Of a stretch of 52,464 bases of DNA, positions 24,445 to 33,370 are shown one piece after another. Position 1 is the first letter of the stretch. Each line of letters opens with the position of its first letter. The stretch is from Leuconostoc falkenbergense (GTDB lineage Bacteria > Bacillota > Bacilli > Lactobacillales > Lactobacillaceae). Under the pieces are notes generated by a model. The model made no database searches. It had not been told where the DNA came from and saw only the letters and a program-made list of their open reading frames with translations. Position numbers and translations under genes: made by a program. Where the stretch lies: positions 1-52,464 of the forward strand of contig NZ_BMBS01000010.1 in NCBI RefSeq assembly GCF_014634805.1. The letters run 5' to 3'.

Positions 24445-24748
24445 AACATTGTCTAACACTACTAATGCTAACGTGTTAGTCATTTTAAAAAGCAACGGTC
24501 AATATATCTATCCAGGTTTAGCACAAGAAATCTTTGACGATGTTATTTTTGGTCCGCGCATTTTAAAGCGGCTGCAACGCCTTTTTGTTGACCACCCGGA
24601 TGGTCTGAGTGAATCAGGTCATGACTGGTATTTTGGTTATCTGGTCTGTGCTTATACGCAAACGCATTTTGGTATTAAGAATTTATTGAACTATCCCTCA
24701 GTGACAAAGGAGCTCTTTTCACTTTGTCTCACACAACTCTCTAATTAG
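24425..24748 (+). CDS. Hypothetical protein of cluster 3
   Basis: The protein has 107 residues and is soluble; it starts inside the previous gene after AAGGAGAAAACTC. It contains PGLAQEIFDDVIFGPRILKR and ends GIKNLLNYPSVTKELFSLCL. Its 3' third is repeated, with changes, at 33271-33358. Function unknown. Confidence 0.62.
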   Translation: MSKLTTKTLSNTTNANVLVILKSNGQYIYPGLAQEIFDDVIFGPRILKRLQRLFVDHPDGLSESGHDWYFGYLVCAYTQTHFGIKNLLNYPSVTKELFSLCLTQLSN

Positions 24749-24760
24749 GAGGAACCTAGC

Positions 24761-25024
24761 ATGTTAATCTTTTGTTTATGTTTATTAGCAATGTTTCTGT
24801 TTTGGCTATTTGGCCACATCATGGGCACCATCCTGTATTTGAGTATCCTATTTGTTGGTCATTTCATTTCATATTGGTACTTTTATTTATCACTTATTAT
24901 TTTGATAAGTCTGGCTATTGTTTTTGGCATCAAAAGTATCTTAGCGATGCTGGTGCTAATTATTCTCATTCTTTCACTTGTATTAGCACTAATGATATAT
25001 TGGCCGCGTCATCACAATTCATAA
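24761..25024 (+). CDS. Small polytopic membrane protein, copy 1 of a duplicated gene
   Basis: The 87 residues are nearly all hydrophobic, with about three membrane segments, and end YWPRHHNS. TAGGAGGAACCTAGC precedes the ATG. A paralogue with about 86% identity is encoded at 33371-33634; the last 27 residues are identical except for one. Retention of two intact copies while the neighbouring genes of the second copy decayed suggests selection on this protein. Function unknown. Confidence 0.65.
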   Translation: MLIFCLCLLAMFLFWLFGHIMGTILYLSILFVGHFISYWYFYLSLIILISLAIVFGIKSILAMLVLIILILSLVLALMIYWPRHHNS

Positions 25025-25031
25025 CAAAATA

Positions 25032-25057
25032 AAAAGCCTTGAATAATCAGAGCTTTT
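25032..25057 (+). terminator. Terminator after cluster 3
   Basis: AAAAGC pairs with GCTTTT, with an inner TGA/TCA, right after the membrane-protein gene. The same hairpin follows the second copy at 33642-33667. Confidence 0.65.
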
Positions 25058-25200
25058 ACCGAACTATAACATTCGGTATCCAATGGTTAAGCGCGTTGTA
25101 AATGCCATTGCTGTAATTTACGTGAAGATTATGTCATAGACAAATTTATTTAGACAGCAGTAATCCGAGTTTTTGATCTAATAATGTATGTCCCTTAAAA

Positions 25201-26523
25201 TTACTTTTTTAAGGCGCTAAATGAGCCAAATAGAGAAATAAATAACAGCACACTAATAAGGATTAATGAAACTTGGCTACCTGTTACAATACCAATTTGT
25301 TCGTTCTTAGATAAAAAGAACGTTAATATTTGTGCGCTAATCACAGTACCGAAAGCACCGGCTATTTGTTGTAAAGTATTATTAATTGCACTGCCATCAG
25401 ATAAGTTATTGACCTGCAATTTTGACAATGATAGTGTCATTAAGTTAGTATAAGTTACACCGACACCAACCATCATTAATATATGTAACAACAGGAATAT
25501 ATTGTAGGATAAGATTTCAATGTAACAAATCATAATGATTAATGGAATGATTGTTAGTGCTGTACCTAAACAGATCACATACTGTTCTTTGAACTTATTC
25601 AGTAAATTTCCAGAAAGCGGTGCAAGAATTGCGCCCACAAAGGCACCTGGAATCATAAACATACCAGCCTGCATTGGGTTAATTCCCATTTTGATTTGAA
25701 TAAAATTTGGAATGATAAATGCCACTGACAATAGTAGCATCTGATACGTTAATAATGAAATCAGTAGTAAGGTATATTTTCTTTGTTTCAAAATAATTAG
25801 CTCTATAAGTTTGTGAACCTTGTTTGTAATACCAAAAAGAATCCACGCTATTATACTGATAACCACAAATACAATTTTAAAATGACTCAAAAATAAAAAC
25901 AAAGAGACAACTGCAACAATCAAATAAGCAAGTGTATTAAAAGGCATTTTGATATCTGAGCTTTCTTCAATTCCATGACTTTCAATACTGCAAATACCGA
26001 TAATTAAAGAAAAACATATAATTGGTAACAAACCAACAAATATATAACGCCAACCAAATGTCTGAAGCATAAACCCGCCATATGCTGGTCCAAACGCTGG
26101 AGCTATCGAGGTCGCCATCCCACCTAATCCCATCATAATAGGTAGTTTTGACTTAGGCGATTGTGTCAAAATAATATGGTACATCAATGGTAGCGCAATT
26201 CCTGTACCAATCCCTTGAAACGCACGTGCTGCTATCAACATTTCAAAGCTGACAGCAAATGCACCCAACAAAGTACCTAAAACCAAGCAAAGTATTGCTG
26301 AAATAAATAGAGATTTAATTTTATACTTTTTTATTAAAACCACAGACATTGGCAACAAAATAGATAGTGCAACTAAATAACCAGTTGTCAACCACTGAAC
26401 AACATTTGGTTCGATTTTAAATTGATTCATTAATGTTGGAAAAGTGACATTCATTGCTGTCTCAACTAACACTCCCATAAAACTAACAATGCCTGTTGCG
26501 ATAATTGATAAATAGAATTTCAT
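25201..26523 (-). CDS. DHA2-family (EmrB/QacA-type) drug:H+ antiporter
   Basis: The protein has 440 residues from the ATG at 26523, preceded by GAAAGGAATGTC; an upstream ATG at 26559 lacks a ribosome-binding site. It is a polytopic cytoplasmic-membrane transporter with about 13-14 spans. Family landmarks are NVTFPTLMNQF in span 1, WLTTGYLV (motif D1-like), AARAFQGIGTG (motif B/C region), and GLGGMATSIAPAFGPAYGGFML (antiporter motif C). It probably exports toxic compounds. It follows an Rrf2-type regulator gene in the same direction but is separated by a terminator-like hairpin. Substrate is unknown. Confidence 0.88.
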   Translation of the reverse strand: MKFYLSIIATGIVSFMGVLVETAMNVTFPTLMNQFKIEPNVVQWLTTGYLVALSILLPMSVVLIKKYKIKSLFISAILCLVLGTLLGAFAVSFEMLIAARAFQGIGTGIALPLMYHIILTQSPKSKLPIMMGLGGMATSIAPAFGPAYGGFMLQTFGWRYIFVGLLPIICFSLIIGICSIESHGIEESSDIKMPFNTLAYLIVAVVSLFLFLSHFKIVFVVISIIAWILFGITNKVHKLIELIILKQRKYTLLLISLLTYQMLLLSVAFIIPNFIQIKMGINPMQAGMFMIPGAFVGAILAPLSGNLLNKFKEQYVICLGTALTIIPLIIMICYIEILSYNIFLLLHILMMVGVGVTYTNLMTLSLSKLQVNNLSDGSAINNTLQQIAGAFGTVISAQILTFFLSKNEQIGIVTGSQVSLILISVLLFISLFGSFSALKK

Positions 26524-26559
26524 GACATTCCTTTCTAATTCATGACATATATTGGACAT

Positions 26560-26590
26560 AAAAAAACGGCATCCAAATAAGATGTCGCCT
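26560..26590 (-). terminator. Terminator downstream of the Rrf2 gene
   Basis: On the minus strand CGACATC pairs with GATGCCG (one mismatch), loop TTATTTG, followed by seven T. It lies between the Rrf2 gene and the transporter, so the transporter probably has its own promoter or depends on readthrough. Confidence 0.65.
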
Positions 26591-26680
26591 CTTTAATCGG
26601 TGCTTGGCAAAACTCAAACACTATCTGTACGAAAAATATAATCTATAAATACCTGCTATATGACAATTTTTGGAGTTGAG

Positions 26681-27166
26681 CTAGCGCCAATCAATTTCAC
26701 CAAATTGCGTTGAATCAACATTTTGCATTAAATTTGCAATTGTATAACTCTTTAATCTTTTTTTAAAATCCTGCTCGGCCGCGCTAAAAGTCGTCAGAAC
26801 GTCAGCAATGGCAACATCCAAAACTTCTTGGACATCTTCAACAGGTTTATCTGACTGTTGGTTCAAAAAAATTCGATCTGCTAACTGTGTAGAATGTATA
26901 AAACTGCCATCTCCTTCAATTGCTTCGTAAACGTCCAGTAATGTAATTTTGTCCGTCGGTCTAGCTAATTTGAAGCCACCTTCTTTACTAGCTATTGCAT
27001 CTACTATTCCTGCAACAACCAACTTTCTCATTGTTTTTTTAAGGTAGGATTCTGAGACTTGTAAACGATCACTAAGTAGATAGCTTTTCACGGGTTCATG
27101 GTCTGTTTGCAGTTCAAGCATGACCAATACAACTAAACTTTGTTCCACAGCTTTGGACATTTTCAT
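26681..27166 (-). CDS. Rrf2-family transcriptional regulator
   Basis: The protein has 161 residues with an N-terminal winged helix. Typical features are the recognition region SYLKKTMRKLVVAGIV (about 39-54) and the wing SKEGGFKLARP (about 60-70), then ITLLDVYEAIEG. The family's three Fe-S cysteines are absent; the protein has no cysteine at all, so sensing must be ligand- or peptide-based. It lies 43 bases downstream of the YhgE/Pip gene in the same orientation and probably controls that gene and the transporter. Confidence 0.88.
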   Translation of the reverse strand: MKMSKAVEQSLVVLVMLELQTDHEPVKSYLLSDRLQVSESYLKKTMRKLVVAGIVDAIASKEGGFKLARPTDKITLLDVYEAIEGDGSFIHSTQLADRIFLNQQSDKPVEDVQEVLDVAIADVLTTFSAAEQDFKKRLKSYTIANLMQNVDSTQFGEIDWR

Positions 27167-27209
27167 TATAATATTTCCACCTATCTTCTCTTGGTAAATA
27201 ACATTATTA

Positions 27210-29585
27210 TCAATCTTGAGACCAAATAAGGTTATTATGCTTTAATTTCCAATGATATACACCCCATGTTAATACCATTGATATAATACCAATTGATAGC
27301 AAAACTATCAAGTCACCAGTAATATTACCGCCAATCGAAATTACCTCTCTGAATGCATGAACAGAAAAAGTCATCGGGATCCATGGATGTATTGCTTGAA
27401 AGAAACCATTTGACAACTCAATAGGATATGACCCAGCGCTAGCACTGAGTTGCAGAACTAATGCGATAATCATTAAACCAGAGCCTAGTTTACCAAATAA
27501 AGTACTAAATAATAGCACAAATTGGTTGAACGCGAACGCGACAATTAGTGCTGATAAGTACAGCAGTGGAATACTTTTAGGCTCAAGTCCATCCACTAGC
27601 AACAATAAAGTCGTTAATAACAGAGCCTGTGCAATCCATACTGGTACATTAACTGCTTGTTTTTGTGCCCACCAAGCGAATCCGTTTCGCGGCCGCTTTG
27701 CAACAGTAACGAAATCATAAATCGCACTGAAAGTTATCATACCGACAAATAGTCCTACAGACATCATATACGGTGTCATTCCTGTACCATTATTTTGAAC
27801 GGTTGAGAGGTTGTGCTGCGAACTTCTTACTGGTTGGCTTAACGCATTGACGTTGCTTTTTTTGCTATTAATAACAGAGAGCTTTATCGAGCCTTCAGCG
27901 AGTTTTTGAGCCAACGTTTGCGTTCCCTGCTGTGCGGTTTGTAATCCAGAAACTAATTGTGACGATCCATCGCTAATTTTCTGAGAACCTGTTTGTAGTT
28001 GAGTCGCTCCACTGTTCAAAGTATGACTATTATTATTCAATTGATTCAATCCAGAGCTGAGTTGAGTAGCTCCGATAGCGAGCTGGCTACTGCCACTTGC
28101 TAATTGACCAGCTCCAGAATTTAATTGGTTGACAGCAGCAGTAGCTCTTTTTTGTCCGGCGTTCAGATTCTCTGCACCATTTGCAAGCTTTTGTGCTCCT
28201 GGTACCGCGTCGTTAAGTAACCCTTGACTGATAGTTGTCAAATTATCCGATAACGTCTCAATAGTGCTTTTAGCCATCTCAGCAGCTAAGGAGCCCTCTT
28301 TTGCCTTTACCTTGAAAGAAGACAGTGTTTTTTTCAGCGCGTTTAATTCTGGCAAAACTGCATCTAAGCTATCCAATTGTCCTTTTATGTCCCCAGCTGC
28401 CTTGATGCTCTTTGGTACATTATTTGACAAGCCATCCATTATGGCTGCATATTGCTCTGCAAAATTTGGATTACTAGCAAGAAAGTTTTTAAATTCTGTA
28501 TTTTGACTCAACTCACTTAAACTTTTAACATCTTGGCCCGTTGCACCAAGTGAAGACGCCAAATTTTCAGAATCATCTTCTAATTGTGTCTGATTTATGC
28601 TAATTGTGGGGATTTCCAATTTATCCAGAGCCGAAAGAGAATCTGATAAATCTTCTAAACCATTTTCAAGTTTAGTTAGGTCGCTTGTTTTTGCTTTTTG
28701 CTGGTTGCTAATTTCATTACCAATCTTTTGTAGCTGATCGGCTAATTGTTGCGTCCCAAGTGCTATCTGCCGACTGCCCGACTCTAACAGTGACATATTG
28801 CTGGCTAATTGTCCAGTGCCATTAGCTAATGCGGTGGATCCATTTGCTGCAGAAACCGTACCGCTGACCAAATTACTTGTGCCGCTATTTGCCTGTGAAA
28901 CCCCTTGTGTATATTGAGATAATCCATTTTTCAGAGATGATGCACCAGTGGTTAATGTTTTAGCACCATCACTGAGATTATTACCACCATCAGCTAATTT
29001 GCCAAGACCTTGGCCCAAAGTTGACGCTCCGTCAGAACCTGACTTCAACCCACCCTCAGAGGAAGTGATCGCTGATAAAATAGTTTTGTTATAAACCTTT
29101 TGTAATGATTTGTTGACAGTGGCTTGGATTTTTGTTGCAGCAGACGCGGTCATCTTTTCGGCAATAAAACTCTGACCTGTATTATGGGCAATAATAATTT
29201 GTGAAGTCTTGGGATCTGAACTTAACAACGTACCGGCATTCTTTGTAAAGTCCTCTGGTATTGTCAGTGTCATGTAATACTTCCCACTTTTCAAGCCTTT
29301 GGAAGCTTCTTTTGAAGACACCGTGCTAAATTTTAATGCCTTTTTTTCAATCAATTTATTAGTTAAATCTTGTCCTAAATTTTCATCCTTGTTATTAATT
29401 TCGGATGTTCGATCTTTGTTGACTATGGCAACAGGTAAATTATCTACATTTCCATATGCATCCCAGAGAGAGGAAAGAAAAATAACCGCATAAATACTTG
29501 GAATAACAGCTATTCCAACTAATAATAACTTCAGACCGCGGAGTTTACTAATTCTCTCCCATTCAGCACTTTTCCAAAATTTCAT
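27210..29585 (-). CDS. YhgE/Pip-type ABC-2-like membrane protein
   Basis: The protein has 791 residues: membrane segment at about 20-41, a large outside region, then five or six C-terminal membrane segments (about 615-780). The outside region holds the Pip-type heptad-like repeats (LASGSSQLAIGATQLSSG and many variants on both sides of a central helical part at 290-440). YhgE/Pip proteins include the lactococcal phage-infection protein and the EsaA-like components of type VII secretion, and are often controlled by adjacent regulators. Here it heads a unit with an Rrf2 gene. GAAGGGGAAAAT precedes the ATG. Roles in export or as a phage receptor are possible. Confidence 0.85.
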   Translation of the reverse strand: MKFWKSAEWERISKLRGLKLLLVGIAVIPSIYAVIFLSSLWDAYGNVDNLPVAIVNKDRTSEINNKDENLGQDLTNKLIEKKALKFSTVSSKEASKGLKSGKYYMTLTIPEDFTKNAGTLLSSDPKTSQIIIAHNTGQSFIAEKMTASAATKIQATVNKSLQKVYNKTILSAITSSEGGLKSGSDGASTLGQGLGKLADGGNNLSDGAKTLTTGASSLKNGLSQYTQGVSQANSGTSNLVSGTVSAANGSTALANGTGQLASNMSLLESGSRQIALGTQQLADQLQKIGNEISNQQKAKTSDLTKLENGLEDLSDSLSALDKLEIPTISINQTQLEDDSENLASSLGATGQDVKSLSELSQNTEFKNFLASNPNFAEQYAAIMDGLSNNVPKSIKAAGDIKGQLDSLDAVLPELNALKKTLSSFKVKAKEGSLAAEMAKSTIETLSDNLTTISQGLLNDAVPGAQKLANGAENLNAGQKRATAAVNQLNSGAGQLASGSSQLAIGATQLSSGLNQLNNNSHTLNSGATQLQTGSQKISDGSSQLVSGLQTAQQGTQTLAQKLAEGSIKLSVINSKKSNVNALSQPVRSSQHNLSTVQNNGTGMTPYMMSVGLFVGMITFSAIYDFVTVAKRPRNGFAWWAQKQAVNVPVWIAQALLLTTLLLLVDGLEPKSIPLLYLSALIVAFAFNQFVLLFSTLFGKLGSGLMIIALVLQLSASAGSYPIELSNGFFQAIHPWIPMTFSVHAFREVISIGGNITGDLIVLLSIGIISMVLTWGVYHWKLKHNNLIWSQD

Positions 29586-29627
29586 ATTTTCCCCTTCTGT
29601 TTGTTCACCTTAATTATCTATGGATAT

Positions 29628-29656
29628 ATTGTATACATGATACGAGGATAATGCAA
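29628..29656 (-). promoter_or_regulatory. Promoter of the YhgE/Pip-Rrf2 unit
   Basis: On the minus strand TTGCAT (29651-29656) and TACAAT (29628-29633) are separated by 17 bp. The -10 overlaps the near-palindrome TTGTATACAT, a possible operator for the Rrf2 protein. Confidence 0.55.
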
Positions 29657-29666
29657 GTCTTTTCAA

Positions 29667-29711
29667 AAAAAAATTACGTTTTCATTTTCTTACATGAAAA
29701 CGTAATTTTTT
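29667..29711. terminator. Bidirectional terminator
   Basis: An 18-bp perfect stem (AAAAAATTACGTTTTCAT with ATGAAAACGTAATTTTTT) around a 9-base loop lies upstream of the YhgE promoter and after the oxidoreductase operon. It would stop transcripts in either direction. The rest of 29712-29910 shows nothing recognisable. Confidence 0.88.
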
Positions 29712-29910
29712 GTCCAAGGGACTAATTTTAAGTGCCAATGCTCCGTTGTTAATAAATCAATAATTTAATCTTATCTGCACCGTCAAAAGAACGATTATAA
29801 TTTATCAATCCTAAACTTACAATTTAAGTTACTGTACATAAATAACAAAGTTCATTTTTTCAGAGTATTGTTCCATTCATCTTACATTTATTTTCTAAAT
29901 AATACATATA

Positions 29911-30267
29911 TTAAAAAAATAGCAAAAGAAGCGCAAGAACAGCAGGAAGTCCTTGCATAATAATAATTTTTCTGGCTGCAGTGAGACTACCATAAACTGC
30001 CGCTAGCAGAACAAAAAGCATTTCTAACCTTAGCATTACTAATTGTTGTGATCCTGTCAAAAGCAAAACTGTTCCAATAATCAAGGCGCCAAAAAGTCCA
30101 TTATATATACCTTGATTTGCTAATAAAGTTTTGACTCCTGGTAATTTCACAAAAGCTTCTTCCAATTCAAATGCTTTAGCCTGCTGGCCCGATGAGCCAA
30201 ACATTTCTAAAATCATGATACCAATGGCCTCGATAGCCACGAAAATAACTAAAATAGTTCCAATCAT
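29911..30267 (-). CDS. DUF1304-family membrane protein
   Basis: The protein has 118 residues and four membrane segments, with IEAIGIMILEMFG near the N-terminus and GIYNGLFGALII at about 53-64, the usual landmarks of DUF1304. These small membrane proteins have no defined function and are often found with oxidoreductases and MarR regulators in lactic acid bacteria, as here. It is the last gene of the MarR-controlled operon, 26 bases after the quinone oxidoreductase gene, with TAAGGAGAAATAT before the ATG. Confidence 0.8.
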   Translation of the reverse strand: MIGTILVIFVAIEAIGIMILEMFGSSGQQAKAFELEEAFVKLPGVKTLLANQGIYNGLFGALIIGTVLLLTGSQQLVMLRLEMLFVLLAAVYGSLTAARKIIIMQGLPAVLALLLLFF

Positions 30268-30293
30268 ATATTTCTCCTTATTGATTTAAAAAT

Positions 30294-31238
30294 TTAAGCT
30301 TTATCTTTTATTTTAACAACAACTTTCCCACGGGCATGATGTGTTTCAATACGCTTTTGGGCAGATTGGATTCCGTCGGTAGTAAACGGATAAGTACTGT
30401 CTAGTACGACTTTCAAATGATTACTCTCAATTTCGTTAGCTAATAACGCTAAATCCTCACCATTAGGCTGTAACCAACCTGCCATGACGTGCTTATCCGA
30501 TACTGCTTTTTGATCATCAGTTAATGAACTTGAAATTGTCACAAAATGTCCGCCGCTCCTCAGTATGCTAACACCACGTTCAATATCGCCTACGGTATCA
30601 AGCACAGCATCATAATTAGACAGTACTTCATCAATGTTATTTCTGTGATAGTCAATCACTAAATCAGCGCCTAATGATTCAACAAATTCACTGTTATTAG
30701 CACTCGCAGTAGTAGCAACGAAAGCACCCATTTGTTTGGCTAATTGAATCGCAAAAATTCCGACTCCTCCTGCACCACCTTGAATCAATATTTTTTGTCC
30801 TGCTTGCAAATTAAGTTGCCTCAACATTTGCAAAGCTGTTAAGCCTGCCAAAGGGACCGCAGCGGCCTGTTCAAAATTAATATTGCTAGGTTTTAAAGCT
30901 AACTTGTCAGCTTTAACAGCAGTATATTCTGCGTAGGACCCGTTTAAACCAAGAGGATCAATATCTGGACGAGCAAAAACTTCATCTCCTATATTAAAAT
31001 CTGTTACTTGATCTCCGATGGCAACAATTTTACCAGCTACATCCCATCCCAAAATTACTGGAAATTGCCAGTTAAACATTGATTGAAGTAGACCTTGACG
31101 TGCTTTGTAATCAATGGGATTGATACTCGTAGCCACGTTTTCAACTAAAACTTCATCATTATTGACAACAGGTTTATTGGTATTCGTAATTTCAAGTTGT
31201 GTAACATCACCATATTCTTTTATAATCGCTGCTTTCAT
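30294..31238 (-). CDS. Zinc-independent NADPH:quinone oxidoreductase (MDR family)
   Basis: The protein has 314 residues, a cytoplasmic quinone-oxidoreductase-like medium-chain reductase. It contains SINPIDYKARQG (about 38-49), the GWDVAGKIVAIG substrate-domain segment and the NADP-binding GGAGGVGIFAIQLAK (about 153-167). The zinc ligands of alcohol dehydrogenases are missing, as expected for this subfamily. It probably reduces quinones or reactive enones at the expense of NADPH, fitting an operon headed by an OhrR-like redox sensor. CCTAGGAGAGAATTA precedes the ATG. Confidence 0.87.
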   Translation of the reverse strand: MKAAIIKEYGDVTQLEITNTNKPVVNNDEVLVENVATSINPIDYKARQGLLQSMFNWQFPVILGWDVAGKIVAIGDQVTDFNIGDEVFARPDIDPLGLNGSYAEYTAVKADKLALKPSNINFEQAAAVPLAGLTALQMLRQLNLQAGQKILIQGGAGGVGIFAIQLAKQMGAFVATTASANNSEFVESLGADLVIDYHRNNIDEVLSNYDAVLDTVGDIERGVSILRSGGHFVTISSSLTDDQKAVSDKHVMAGWLQPNGEDLALLANEIESNHLKVVLDSTYPFTTDGIQSAQKRIETHHARGKVVVKIKDKA

Positions 31239-31248
31239 TAATTCTCTC

Positions 31249-32592
31249 CTAGGCTAAATAATTGGCAATCAGGGGCAATATAATTCCAGAATGAGTTGGA
31301 AAGGCAAAAATTTGGCCATGTATGTCACGGGAAGTATACTCATTATTAATAACTGGAACCAGTGCATTAACAACCTCTGGCGCGAAATCACCAATTAGAG
31401 ACGCGCCCACTAATTTTTTGTCTTGGTCAATTACAAGCTTAATTTTTGCTTTAACGTCATTCAATGTTTGAAAGCGCATGAGTTGACCATAAGGAATTTC
31501 CTGAATCCGTAATCTTTCATCATTTTTAGCATCATCAACTGAAATCCCCACTTGAGCCAGTCGTGGAAGTGTAAACGCAATAGACGGTACTACGGGGTAT
31601 TTAATGGGATCTGAATCACCCGATAATTTTTTTGCAATATACTGTGATTCAAAGGTAGCAGTGGGTGTGAGGCGTGGTATAGCTTTCGCAATGACATCGC
31701 CACTTGCATAAATATTAGGATTAGAAGTTCTAAGATAGTCATCAACAACAACACCACTCTTATTATATTCAACACCCGCTGCCTTCAGACCTAAATTATC
31801 AATGTTAGGAACGCGTCCTGTTGTGTCCATCACATAGTCAGCATTATATCTTTTACCTTGAGCTGTCTCGACCAAATATTTTTGCTTTTCATCAAGTTCA
31901 ACATGAGATACACGTTGTCCAAAATCAAAATGTATGCCCCTATCAATCATATCTTCTACAACTTCTTGAGAATATTCTCTATCAAAACCAGATAATGCAT
32001 GATCACCATATTCAATAACGGTTACTTGACTGCCAGCAGCACGAGCAATTGAAGCAAATTCCATTGCGATATAGCCTCCACCAATAAACACGATTGAACT
32101 TGGCATTTCAGGCAATTCTAAAAATTCAGTGCTATCATGTAGCAATTCAGCTCCTGGAATTGCTAATTTTGCGGGCTTTTGACCTGTGGCAATCACGAAC
32201 TTCTCTGCTTGATATACTACATGATTAACTATTAATGTTTGTTGACCAGTGAACTCAGCGTGACCTGCAATAATGTCAATACCATCTACCGAAAGCATGC
32301 GCGCCAGGCCGTCAGACAATGGGTCAATCACTTGGTGCTTATATGCCATCAATTCTGGCCAAATAATATTTGGTGTATCGTTAATACCTATACCATGATA
32401 GTGATGCAAATGATGAATTAGTTCTGCTGGTCCATCCAATAAAATTTTAGCGTTACACCCAAAGTTTGTGCAAGTCCCAGCAACTTTATTTTCTTCTATC
32501 AAGGCAACTTTTTTGCCTTCACGTGCTAAGGTTTGTGCACCGTGCCATGCTGCATGTCCGCTACCAATAAAAATCACATCATAATTCGTCAT
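31249..32592 (-). CDS. FAD-dependent pyridine nucleotide-disulfide oxidoreductase
   Basis: The protein has 447 residues in the glutathione reductase/mercuric reductase fold. The FAD motif GSGHAAWHGA is at 11-20 and the redox-active disulfide is GTCTNFGCNAK (Cys41/Cys46). The NAD(P) motif is IGGGYIAMEFA (about 170-180), and the second FAD motif IYASGDV near 293. The C-terminal His-Glu pair of glutathione reductase is not conserved: where HPTxxE is expected the sequence reads FPTHSGIILP. The disulfide substrate is therefore unclear; candidates are low-molecular-weight thiols or a metal. Its start lies 14 bases inside the end of the MarR gene. Confidence 0.86.
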   Translation of the reverse strand: MTNYDVIFIGSGHAAWHGAQTLAREGKKVALIEENKVAGTCTNFGCNAKILLDGPAELIHHLHHYHGIGINDTPNIIWPELMAYKHQVIDPLSDGLARMLSVDGIDIIAGHAEFTGQQTLIVNHVVYQAEKFVIATGQKPAKLAIPGAELLHDSTEFLELPEMPSSIVFIGGGYIAMEFASIARAAGSQVTVIEYGDHALSGFDREYSQEVVEDMIDRGIHFDFGQRVSHVELDEKQKYLVETAQGKRYNADYVMDTTGRVPNIDNLGLKAAGVEYNKSGVVVDDYLRTSNPNIYASGDVIAKAIPRLTPTATFESQYIAKKLSGDSDPIKYPVVPSIAFTLPRLAQVGISVDDAKNDERLRIQEIPYGQLMRFQTLNDVKAKIKLVIDQDKKLVGASLIGDFAPEVVNALVPVINNEYTSRDIHGQIFAFPTHSGIILPLIANYLA

Positions 32593-33061
32593 TAATTTTC
32601 TCCTCTATTTTATTATTGTGCGATAAAATCATTGCCCGTAATGTCTTGTTTAAAGACTCATTTTCGGTAATCATTGAAATTACAGATTTTTCGCTAGCCA
32701 CCACTAGTTCATCTCGGACAACTGCAACATCTGACAGTATGTGCTCAAAAACTGGGCGTTTCGATTCAGATATTTTTAGATATTTTACACGTTTATCCAA
32801 TTCACTAGGTACTTTTATGAGCCACTCTTTATTAACTAATCTATCAATAACGGGTGTTAATGTATTACTGGACAACTCTAACTCCTCGCCAATATCCATC
32901 AACTTCGCTTTTTCTTTCTTATAGATAATGAGCAATGACATATATTGTAAATAAGATAACTCATAACCCCCTAACAGTTCTGCATACAAGCGATGAAAAT
33001 AACGATTTGTATTATATATCGATAAACACAGTTCGTCATATAATTGTCCTTTTTTAATCAT
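32579..33061 (-). CDS. MarR-family regulator, OhrR/SarZ-like redox sensor
   Basis: The protein has 160 residues with the MarR winged-helix core (about 30-110; LSSNTLTPVIDRLVNKEWL is the recognition helix and ELDKRVKYLKIS the wing). The N-terminal ELCLSIYNTNRYFHRLY places Cys12 where the peroxidatic cysteine of OhrR, MgrA and SarZ lies, so it probably releases DNA on oxidation. It is the first gene of an operon with the disulfide reductase, quinone oxidoreductase and DUF1304 genes. A promoter containing a palindrome lies just upstream, consistent with autorepression. Confidence 0.88.
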   Translation of the reverse strand: MIKKGQLYDELCLSIYNTNRYFHRLYAELLGGYELSYLQYMSLLIIYKKEKAKLMDIGEELELSSNTLTPVIDRLVNKEWLIKVPSELDKRVKYLKISESKRPVFEHILSDVAVVRDELVVASEKSVISMITENESLNKTLRAMILSHNNKIEEKINDEL

Positions 33062-33081
33062 GACTAACTCCTCTGGAAATA

Positions 33082-33110
33082 ATTATATCGTACACGACAT
33101 ATTTATTCAA
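33082..33110 (-). promoter_or_regulatory. Promoter and operator of the OhrR-like operon
   Basis: On the minus strand TTGAAT (33105-33110), 17 bp, and a perfect TATAAT (33082-33087). The near-palindrome ATATCGTACACGACAT (33085-33100) occupies the spacer, overlapping the -10, which suits repression by the MarR protein. Confidence 0.78.
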
Positions 33111-33156
33111 TATAAATTTTATTTACAGAAATTTTTTTACAAGAGGGAAAACAATT

Positions 33157-33358
33157 ATGAATCGAATTAGTAAAGCTATTACGGATCTTGCCACAGATGT
33201 TTTCAGATTATTGTTTTATTAATGGTTATCCAACCACAGTTGATTGTCCTGTCTGCACTTTCCACAAGCAATCGCATTTTGGTATTAAGAATCTATTGAA
33301 TTATCCCTCAGTGATGAAGAATCCTTTTTCACTTTTTCTCACACAACTGTCTGATTAG
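33157..33358 (+). pseudogene. Decayed and internally deleted copy of cluster 3 genes
   Basis: It opens like the gene at 24214 (ATGAATCGAATTA) but meets a stop after 21 codons, then jumps to the 3' third of the gene at 24425 (GCATTTTGGTATTAAGAAT) and ends with the same stop and ribosome-binding site. The segment between was lost. It marks the right-hand copy of a duplicated region that brackets the redox/efflux cargo. Confidence 0.8.
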
Positions 33359-33370
33359 GAGGATACAATC

